From assembly GCF_004332155.1 (NCBI RefSeq), contig NZ_SJDV01000002.1, positions 474,557 to 538,556 on the forward strand: a stretch of DNA of 64,000 bases, written 5' to 3'. The notes beneath the pieces were generated by a model. The model had not been told where the DNA came from and ran no database searches. It saw only the letters and a program-made list of their open reading frames with translations. The number at the start of each line of letters is the position of its first letter. Position 1 is the first letter of the stretch. Shown here piece after piece: positions 1 to 5,494 of the stretch. The position numbers and the translations under genes are program-made. Source of the stretch: Gramella sp. KN1008 (GTDB lineage: Bacteria > Bacteroidota > Bacteroidia > Flavobacteriales > Flavobacteriaceae).

Positions 1-81
1 TATTACAGAAATACATACCAGCATGGAGGGATATCACTGGAGGAAATTGTAATCCCTTTTGTAGTCCTAAATCCAAAATAA
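1..81 (+). CDS. porX: C-terminal end of a PglZ-domain protein, probably PorX response regulator (5' part outside window)
   Basis: Frame 1 is open from the first base and gives 26 residues ending in the stop at 79-81. The tail contains HGGISLEEIVIPFVV, which matches the closing segment of PglZ (alkaline-phosphatase superfamily) domains. In Flavobacteriaceae the usual PglZ protein beside tsaE is PorX, an orphan response regulator that controls type IX secretion and gliding; that identity is inferred from the tail and the tsaE neighbour. The receiver domain lies outside the window, so PorX cannot be separated from another PglZ protein here. Confidence 0.6.
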   Translation, partial: YYRNTYQHGGISLEEIVIPFVVLNPK

Positions 82-107
82 TCGATAAAATACATGTTTT
101 TATCGAT
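81..107 (+). terminator. AT-rich inverted repeat after the PglZ gene
   Basis: ATCGATAAAA (81-90) pairs perfectly with TTTTATCGAT (98-107) around a 7-nt loop, beginning at the last base of the stop codon. The stem is weak and no T-run follows, so it may be a poor terminator or only a 3' end structure. Confidence 0.4.
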
Positions 108-211
108 ATAAAGCATTATTCAATTACATACGAAACTGATTATCAGGTAGATGTGTCTATTTATCCATTTTTTATATATCTTTACAGTCCCGAATCTGAC
201 ATTTTGAAATT

Positions 212-616
212 ATGGAGTTAACCTACAAACTTCAAGAACTGGATGTAGCCGTAGATTACATTCTTAGTAACACAAAGAGCAAAACATTGCTTTTTTACGG
301 TGAAATGGGTGCAGGAAAAACCACGCTTATAAAAGAGCTGGTTAAAGCCCTGGGCGTACGCGATGTCGCCTCCAGTCCTACGTTTTCACTAGTTAACCAT
401 TACGAGTCAGAGGAAGGATCTGTATTCCATTTCGATTTTTATCGAATTGAAGACGATACAGAAGCTTTGGACATTGGATTGGAAGATTATCTGGATTCCG
501 ATGGATGGAATTTAATAGAATGGCCCGAAAAGGTGGAAAGATTATTGGGGGAAAACACCCAAAAATTGCATTTAGAGGTCGAATCTGAGGATACCAGAAA
601 GTTAAAGTTTTGTTAA
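212..616 (+). CDS. tsaE: TsaE, tRNA threonylcarbamoyladenosine biosynthesis ATPase
   Basis: This is the P-loop ATPase that works with TsaB, TsaC and TsaD to make the t6A37 modification of ANN-decoding tRNAs in the cytoplasm. The 134-residue length is normal for the family (formerly YjeE). A Walker A motif GEMGAGKTT is at residues 30-38, followed by the conserved SPTFSLVNHY, the HFDFYRI segment and the family C-terminal LIEWPEK. The gene starts at an ATG about 130 bp after the PglZ gene, so the two may be transcribed separately. Nothing is missing. Confidence 0.95.
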   Translation: MELTYKLQELDVAVDYILSNTKSKTLLFYGEMGAGKTTLIKELVKALGVRDVASSPTFSLVNHYESEEGSVFHFDFYRIEDDTEALDIGLEDYLDSDGWNLIEWPEKVERLLGENTQKLHLEVESEDTRKLKFC

Positions 617-801
617 AGAAATTAATTTGGTGTCGAACCACGGCAAAAAAATAATTGTAAGAATTTTATTACTTTTACGGGAAATTTATAAAGAGGATTT
701 TTTTAATTTAATTCATTGAACGATTTATAAATAATTTTAAACTAACATATCTAAAGTTTTTTCAGCGGTTTTTGGGGCTTTTTCGGCCTCTAAAAAGGGC
801 G

Positions 802-809
802 CAAAGGTA
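802..809 (-). promoter_or_regulatory. Leftward TAnnTTTG -7 element with no gene downstream
   Basis: Read on the minus strand this is TACCTTTG followed by CGCCC, the same core as the uvrA promoter. No -33 TTTG is visible at a suitable distance. Nothing on the minus strand to its left looks like a gene before tsaE, so it is either chance or the start of an antisense or small RNA. Confidence 0.3.
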
Positions 810-846
810 CGACTAATATATTAATTTATAGGAATTTAAGTTGCCA

Positions 847-854
847 TATGTTTG
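847..854 (+). promoter_or_regulatory. Probable -7 promoter element for the 48-residue gene
   Basis: TATGTTTG fits the Bacteroidota -7 consensus TAnnTTTG and lies 45 bp before the ATG at 899. No clear -33 TTG was found. It also explains why the 280-bp gap after tsaE carries no other signal. Confidence 0.45.
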
Positions 855-898
855 TTATCAGAAAACAAAACGAATTACCAATTTAAAAACCTATAAAG

Positions 899-1045
899 AT
901 GAAACTAAAAGCAATACTTTTCGCAGCCGCAATATTTGGAGCAAGTTTTTTTGTAACTTCAACTTCAGACGATGACACTAACAAAAATGAAATCAAAGAG
1001 CAAGCGGTCGACAGAACGAAGATCAGAGTACCTGCTGCTGGGTAG
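899..1045 (+). CDS. Small secreted or membrane-anchored protein, 48 aa
   Basis: An ATG at 899 opens 48 codons. The first 20 residues (MKLKAILFAAAIFGASFFVT) are a textbook signal peptide or anchor: basic start, hydrophobic core, small residues near the end. A polar tail follows that ends in a basic stretch containing KEQAVDRTKIRVP. A TAnnTTTG promoter element lies upstream. The end overlaps the next gene in another frame by about 59 nt. I recall short proteins with a similar tail in other flavobacteria, but the function is unknown. Confidence comes from the signal peptide and promoter, since length alone would not support it. Confidence 0.6.
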   Translation: MKLKAILFAAAIFGASFFVTSTSDDDTNKNEIKEQAVDRTKIRVPAAG

Positions 1046-1598
1046 TATTATTGCCCTCACTATAGCATTTTCACCTTATTTATTTTATTTATATGAGATT
1101 TTCCCAAGCGCTCCCGTTTGGGAAACTTCTTTTTTTACTTACGAAAGTAAGTTTTATTTAGACGTCCTTACTGCTGCCTGGACATATTTAGGTAAAATTG
1201 TTCCACTTTTACTCCTATTAATTTGGTTCTTCACCTGTAAACACTGGTGGTATCATGTTATCCTGATTCCAACTGGAATGTATGCGTTTCAATTAGTAGT
1301 TGCCTTTTATCAGGATGTATATATGGACACAAGTAGGTTCATGGATATCAACGGACTTCTTTATTTAGCTCCTTTCTTCATAATTATTCTTTCTATAGTT
1401 TATCTGGTTCGTGTTAAGATCTTTGACCGTGTCTATGGCATAGATTTATCAGAATTGGAAGAAACAGAAATATCTGTTTTTTCTCCCATTTCTGATAAAG
1501 ACATGAAAGAGATAAAGAATTTCCAGGAAGAAGAAGATTTTGATGATGTATATTCTAATTCTGAGGTTATTCTTGAAGACTATTACCGTAAACTATAA
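987..1598 (+). CDS. Four-TM membrane protein of unknown function
   Basis: About 203 residues from the ATG at 987; an in-frame ATG at 972 would add five residues. I prefer 987 because it shortens the overlap with the small gene upstream. After a basic N-terminus there are four hydrophobic segments (roughly residues 16-41, 60-83, 88-108 and 118-142). The last ~55 residues are a soluble, strongly acidic tail rich in Glu and Asp. It sits 55 bp before ald. I do not recognise a named domain; it looks like a lineage-specific inner-membrane protein. Confidence 0.7.
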   Translation: MKSKSKRSTERRSEYLLLGSIIALTIAFSPYLFYLYEIFPSAPVWETSFFTYESKFYLDVLTAAWTYLGKIVPLLLLLIWFFTCKHWWYHVILIPTGMYAFQLVVAFYQDVYMDTSRFMDINGLLYLAPFFIIILSIVYLVRVKIFDRVYGIDLSELEETEISVFSPISDKDMKEIKNFQEEEDFDDVYSNSEVILEDYYRKL

Positions 1599-1653
1599 GT
1601 CTATTCTTCTTTTTATAAATTTAGTTGTAATTTAACTGCGTTAACATAGAAAT

Positions 1654-2856
1654 ATGGGAAAACAGCAGGTTTCACCTTTTACCAAGGAACAGCTAATACC
1701 TCAGGAAGAAACCCTTGAGATATATAAGAGTAAAGGTCAGCTTTTTATAGGAATTCCTAAAGAGACCGCTTACCAGGAAAAACGCATCTGCCTGAGTCCC
1801 GATGCAGTAGCCGCCATAACCGCTCATGGACACAGGGTGATGATCGAATCCGGGGCTGGAAAATGGGCCAGGTTCAGCGACAAGGACTATTCTGATGCGG
1901 GAGCCGAAATAACTAAGGACACCAAAAAGGTATTCTCCTGCCCTATCATTCTCAAAATTGAACCCCCATCCAGTGAGGAACTTGAATACATAAACCCTCA
2001 AACAATCCTTATCTCTGCACTACAGATAAAGACCCAGTGTAAAGAATATTTTCAGAAACTTGCCGAAAAAAGAATTACAGCCCTAGGATTCGAATTCATC
2101 AGGGATGACGATGGTAGTTACCCTATTGTAAGGGCTCTTAGCGAGATTGCCGGAACCGCTTCAATTCTCATTTCTTCGGAAATAATGAGTAACCATGAAG
2201 AAGGTAACGGGCTCATGTTTGGGAATATCAGTGGAGTCCCTCCGGTGGAGATTGTGATTATTGGAGCCGGAACCGTTGGAGAATTCGCCACCCGATCTGC
2301 TATAGGTTTGGGGGCAAGCGTAAAAGTATTTGACAGTTCATTAACGAAGCTCAGAAATATCCAGGCAAATCTTGGAAACACCTTTTATACCAGTACAATT
2401 CAGCCAAAGAACCTTTTAAAAGCATTAAAACGTGCCGATGTGGTTATTGGTGCGGTAAGAGGGAAAGACAGGTCACCCGTACTTATTACCGAAGATATGG
2501 TGAGATCTATGAAACGAGGTGCTGTTATTATAGATGTTAGTATAGATATGGGCGGTTGTGTGGAAACCAGCGAAATAACCTCACATGATGAGCCTATCTT
2601 CACCAAACATGATGTAATTCATTATTGTGTTCCTAATATTCCCTCCCGTTACGCGAGAACCTCTTCATTATCAATAAGCAATATTTTTACACCCTATCTT
2701 TTACATATTGCTGAAGAAGGTGGCCTGGAAAATACTTTACGATTTGATCGCGGTTTACGAAGTGGTTTGTATTTTTACCACGGAATTTTAACCAATAAGT
2801 CTATTGCAGACTGGTTTAATCTTTCCTACCGTGACATTAATCTGTTGATATTTTAG
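1654..2856 (+). CDS. ald: Alanine dehydrogenase
   Basis: It catalyses reversible NAD-dependent deamination of L-alanine to pyruvate and ammonia. The 400-residue protein has the AlaDh/PNT N-terminal domain (GIPKE...EKRICLSP near residues 34-50, VMIESGAGKWARFSD) and a Rossmann domain with GAGTVGEFATRSA near residue 203. IIDVSIDMGGCVETS near residue 290 and the HYCVPNIPSRYARTSS segment are typical of Ald. The first ~30 residues extend beyond the usual start, as in other flavobacterial versions. The ATG at 1654 follows an AT-rich leader; the next gene starts 3 bp after the stop, suggesting co-transcription. Confidence 0.93.
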   Translation: MGKQQVSPFTKEQLIPQEETLEIYKSKGQLFIGIPKETAYQEKRICLSPDAVAAITAHGHRVMIESGAGKWARFSDKDYSDAGAEITKDTKKVFSCPIILKIEPPSSEELEYINPQTILISALQIKTQCKEYFQKLAEKRITALGFEFIRDDDGSYPIVRALSEIAGTASILISSEIMSNHEEGNGLMFGNISGVPPVEIVIIGAGTVGEFATRSAIGLGASVKVFDSSLTKLRNIQANLGNTFYTSTIQPKNLLKALKRADVVIGAVRGKDRSPVLITEDMVRSMKRGAVIIDVSIDMGGCVETSEITSHDEPIFTKHDVIHYCVPNIPSRYARTSSLSISNIFTPYLLHIAEEGGLENTLRFDRGLRSGLYFYHGILTNKSIADWFNLSYRDINLLIF

Positions 2857-2859
2857 AAT

Positions 2860-3240
2860 ATGAAGCTTATTCATCGCCTGGCATATTATGGCCTGGGGCT
2901 ATTTTTTGGAATCGTCATTCTGATTTTCTTTCTGGGAGGAAAGAAAGCCTCCTGTGATTATTCTCCCAATGCGCGTGTACTTAAGAACATCAAGACCAAA
3001 AAACGTACTTTTTCCGATAGCTCTCTTCTTTCTTTTCAGGAATATGATATTGACACAGCCGTGGTTTCATCTATTCTGGAAGATGGAGATGTTAACTTTG
3101 ATAAGAGCTTAACTCATAAGGATCCCTGCAATATCTATTTTATATCCGGTAGAATAGAAAGCCGCTTATTAGAACTGGAAATAGAGAATTGCGACAGCCT
3201 GGCTACTATAAAGCAGATGAAAATTAAAAAAGACGAATAA
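2860..3240 (+). CDS. Single-TM protein, probably DUF4258 family
   Basis: A 126-residue protein that starts three bases after the ald stop. A hydrophobic segment at residues 9-26 looks like an uncleaved anchor. The rest is soluble, with conserved-looking CDYSPNARVLKNI and a Cys near each end. I associate this ald-linked flavobacterial protein with DUF4258 from memory; the assignment is moderate. The coding end runs into a strong hairpin that overlaps the stop codon. Function is unknown, and co-transcription with ald is the only contextual clue. Confidence 0.75.
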   Translation: MKLIHRLAYYGLGLFFGIVILIFFLGGKKASCDYSPNARVLKNIKTKKRTFSDSSLLSFQEYDIDTAVVSSILEDGDVNFDKSLTHKDPCNIYFISGRIESRLLELEIENCDSLATIKQMKIKKDE

Positions 3241-3253
3241 ATTCGTCTTTTTT
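3226..3253. terminator. Bidirectional terminator between the DUF4258-like gene and bcp
   Basis: AAAAAAGACGAA (3226-3237) and TTCGTCTTTTTT (3242-3253) form a perfect 12-bp stem with a 4-nt loop. The A-run and T-run on either side let it serve both converging genes; it contains the stop codon of the upstream one. Confidence 0.85.
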
Positions 3254-3278
3254 ATGAATTGTTTGAATTAGGGAACGG

Positions 3279-3734
3279 TTATTCCTCCAGGATCTGTTCT
3301 GCATGAGCTTTGGTCTTCACCTTTTTGATAACCTCTTCAATTTTCCCATTTTCATCAATGATAAAAGTAGTTCTATGAATGCCATCATACTCCTTCCCCA
3401 TAAATTTTTTGGGGCCCCACACTCCATAGGCATTAATCACTTCTTTATCTTCATCAGCCAGTAACGGATAAGGAAAATCATATTTGTTCTTAAAATTTTG
3501 CTGGCGTTTTTTAGAATCTGCGCTTACCCCCAGTATCTCGTAACCCTTCTTTTGCATAAGTTCAAAATTATCACTTAGATTACAGGCTTCTGCTGTACAG
3601 CCAGGGGTACTTGCCTTCGGATAGAAAAAGAGTACTAATTTCTTTCCTTTATAATCTGAAAGTTTTATTTCGTTACCATCCTGATCTTCGGCTTTAAAAT
3701 CGGGAGCCTTATCCCCTGCTTTCAATGTTGTCAT
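3279..3734 (-). CDS. bcp: Thioredoxin-dependent thiol peroxidase (BCP peroxiredoxin)
   Basis: Reduces hydrogen peroxide and organic hydroperoxides in the cytoplasm with thioredoxin as donor. The 151-residue length is standard. The peroxidatic Cys is C46 in PKASTPGCTAEAC, with the atypical two-Cys partner C51 five residues later, as in E. coli BCP. It diverges from nth across a 32-bp gap and converges on the upstream transcript at a shared terminator. The start MTTLKAGDKAPDF is the normal N-terminus. Confidence 0.94.
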   Translation of the reverse strand: MTTLKAGDKAPDFKAEDQDGNEIKLSDYKGKKLVLFFYPKASTPGCTAEACNLSDNFELMQKKGYEILGVSADSKKRQQNFKNKYDFPYPLLADEDKEVINAYGVWGPKKFMGKEYDGIHRTTFIIDENGKIEEVIKKVKTKAHAEQILEE

Positions 3735-3740
3735 AATTAT

Positions 3741-3748
3741 TACTTTTG
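3741..3748 (+). promoter_or_regulatory. Probable -7 promoter element for nth
   Basis: TACTTTTG fits TAnnTTTG, 18 bp before the nth ATG. It lies in the very short bcp/nth divergent gap, so the nth leader would be only a few bases long. Confidence 0.45.
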
Positions 3749-3766
3749 CTCTAAATTTAAAATTTT

Positions 3767-4423
3767 ATGACCAAACAGGAAAAGGTAGACTTCGTTATTG
3801 ATACGTTAAATGATATATATCCGGAAATTCCAATTCCTTTAGATCACAAAGATCCTTATACGCTACTGATAGCCGTCTTGCTTTCAGCCCAGAGTACCGA
3901 TGTGAAAGTTAATCAGATAACCCCAAAATTATTTGAAATAGCCGATAATCCTTATAAGATGGTCAAACTCTCAGTAGAAGAAATAAGAGAGATCATCAAA
4001 CCGGTTGGATTATCACCTATGAAGTCCAAAGGAATACACGGTCTCTCTAAAATTTTAATAGAAAAGTATAATGGTGAGGTCCCAGCAGATATGGATGCCC
4101 TGGAAGAATTGCCTGCCGTAGGTCATAAAACCGCCAGTGTGGTGATCTCCCAGGCCTTCAATGTTCCGGCTTTTCCTGTTGATACTCATATTCACCGACT
4201 AATGTACCGCTGGAATCTTAGCAATGGGAAAAATGTAACCCAAACCGAGAAAGATGCGAAGCGCCTTTTTCCAAAAGATCTTTGGAACAAACTTCATCTC
4301 CAGATCATCTGGTATGGAAGGCAATATTCCCCTGCAAGAGGCTGGGATCTTGAAAAGGATATCATCACAAAAACTATCGGAAGAAAAAGCGTAATCAAAG
4401 AATATTTGAAAAAGAGAAAATAA
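3767..4423 (+). CDS. nth: Endonuclease III family DNA glycosylase/AP lyase, lacking the iron-sulfur cluster
   Basis: A base-excision repair enzyme that removes oxidised pyrimidines and cuts AP sites. The helix-hairpin-helix LPAVGHKTASVV carries the catalytic Lys (K121), and FPVDTHIHR carries the catalytic Asp (D139), so both key residues are present. The protein is 218 residues, but the C-terminal C-x6-C-x2-C-x5-C motif that holds the 4Fe-4S cluster in E. coli Nth is absent; that region reads GRQYSPARGWDLEKDI and has no Cys. The glycosylase core is intact, so this looks like a cluster-free form rather than a decayed gene. Confidence 0.9.
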   Translation: MTKQEKVDFVIDTLNDIYPEIPIPLDHKDPYTLLIAVLLSAQSTDVKVNQITPKLFEIADNPYKMVKLSVEEIREIIKPVGLSPMKSKGIHGLSKILIEKYNGEVPADMDALEELPAVGHKTASVVISQAFNVPAFPVDTHIHRLMYRWNLSNGKNVTQTEKDAKRLFPKDLWNKLHLQIIWYGRQYSPARGWDLEKDIITKTIGRKSVIKEYLKKRK

Positions 4424-4424
4424 A

Positions 4425-4455
4425 AAAGACCTGCTGGCTAATAAAACAGGTCTTT
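4425..4455. terminator. Terminator after nth
   Basis: AAAGACCTG (4425-4433) pairs with CAGGTCTTT (4447-4455) across a 13-nt loop, directly after the nth stop. It faces the end of the minus-strand 50-residue gene and may serve both. Confidence 0.75.
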
Positions 4456-4463
4456 ATATTTAA

Positions 4464-4616
4464 TTAATTCAGAAGCGTTTCAAACTTCATCTTCTTGTAT
4501 TCAATTACACTCAGTGCTTTTGAATAATTAAGTAGAAAGCGAATCGTCTCTTTCTTTGGTTGTGGATGATTAATTTTTTCTTCTTTCGAAGAGTTTTTAA
4601 AGTAAAGTTTCCCCAT
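4464..4616 (-). CDS. Small conserved-looking cytoplasmic protein, 50 aa, downstream of the sigma factor
   Basis: An ATG at 4616 opens 50 codons on the minus strand. The product is basic and has no signal peptide; its second half reads ETIRFLLNYSKALSVIEY, likely an amphipathic helix. It starts 60 bp after the sigma-factor stop on the same strand and ends at a terminator, which is what a short second gene of an operon would look like. I recall similar short proteins behind this sigma factor in other flavobacteria. Role unknown; regulation of the sigma factor is possible but not shown. Confidence 0.6.
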   Translation of the reverse strand: MGKLYFKNSSKEEKINHPQPKKETIRFLLNYSKALSVIEYKKMKFETLLN

Positions 4617-4676
4617 TTGGTATTATTTTTCGATGGTTTTATAGAATAACGCAACAAATGGGGGGATATTGTTCGA

Positions 4677-5261
4677 TTAATTGGTTAAAATCAAATTTCT
4701 CTTTTCAATGATCTTTCTAAGGTTGATGAGCGCATATCGCATTCTTCCCAGTGCAGTGTTTATGCTCACCCCGGTGCGTTCAGAGATTTCCTTAAAACTC
4801 ATATCCTTGTAGATACGCATTGTTAAAACCTCCAGCTGATCTTCCGGAAGTTCTTTAATGAGTTCCTGAACATCAGATTCTATTTGATCCTTAATAAGTT
4901 GTTTTTCTGCATTCAGATCATTATCGCTTAGAACGGAAAAGATGTTGAAATCCCCACTATTATCAAACATGGGCATTCGTTTGTTTTTTCTGAAATGATC
5001 TATTACAAGATTGTGGGAGATGCGCATTACCCAGGGTAGAAACTTCCCTTCTTCATTGTACTTTCCTCTTTTCAGGGTCCGGATTACTTTTATAAAAGTG
5101 TCCTGAAAAATATCTTCAGCGATATCTTTATCGAAGACCTTAGAAAAAATAAAACTGTAAATACGATGTTGGTGACGATTGATGAGGGCGCCTAGTGCAT
5201 TTTCATTTCCATCAAGATAATCACGAACGAGCGAAGCGTCAGTTACCTTAGTGTTATTCAT
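4677..5261 (-). CDS. RNA polymerase sigma factor, ECF/sigma-70 family
   Basis: A 194-residue ECF-type sigma factor. Region 2 spans about residues 20-95, with DIAEDIFQDTFIKVIRTL and FLPWVMRISHNLVIDHFRK for core binding and -10 recognition. Region 4 spans about 130-188, with LPEDQLEVLTMRIYKDMSF and the helix-turn-helix EISERTGVSINTALGRMRYAL. No anti-sigma gene lies beside it; only a 50-residue gene follows. The leader carries an inverted repeat ending just before the start codon (5263-5333), so translation could be controlled. It is divergent from uvrA across about 230 bp. The regulon cannot be read from the sequence. Confidence 0.9.
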   Translation of the reverse strand: MNNTKVTDASLVRDYLDGNENALGALINRHQHRIYSFIFSKVFDKDIAEDIFQDTFIKVIRTLKRGKYNEEGKFLPWVMRISHNLVIDHFRKNKRMPMFDNSGDFNIFSVLSDNDLNAEKQLIKDQIESDVQELIKELPEDQLEVLTMRIYKDMSFKEISERTGVSINTALGRMRYALINLRKIIEKRNLILTN

Positions 5262-5333
5262 AACAGTTACTTTAATGTACAGGAATTTAGGGCTTCCTGA
5301 GGGTTAGGTTATTTAGTTATTAAAAGTAACTGT
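5240..5333. promoter_or_regulatory. Three CAGTTAC(C/T)TT motifs; inverted repeat in the sigma-factor leader
   Basis: ACAGTTACTTT (5263-5273) and AAAGTAACTGT (5323-5333) are a perfect 11-bp inverted repeat. A third near-copy, CAGTTACCTTA, is at 5240-5250 inside the sigma coding start. In minus-strand mRNA the stem would end two bases before the ATG and could hide the start. As DNA, the motifs could be operator half-sites. Which it is cannot be told from sequence. Confidence 0.5.
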
Positions 5334-5466
5334 GCGCTATAGGCTAAAAGATTTCGGTTGTTAAGCCTCAAATATAGCAAGATAAAATTGAGAAATACAA
5401 ATAAAAACTTAATTTTTTAACAATACTATAGGTTTTTAACTCCTTTCTTTCCCGCCTCATATTGAG

Positions 5467-5474
5467 TACCTTTG
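5467..5474 (+). promoter_or_regulatory. -7 promoter element of uvrA
   Basis: TACCTTTG is an exact TAnnTTTG element 20 bp before the ATG at 5495. The upstream in-frame TTG at 5462 overlaps this element, which argues against that earlier start. A -33 TTG is not obvious. Confidence 0.6.
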
Positions 5475-5494
5475 CCGTTTTAGCAGAAGCAGGA

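Noticed and set aside
5462..5494. Longer UvrA start at TTG 5462
   Set aside because: It overlaps the TACCTTTG -7 element, so it would not be in the transcript.
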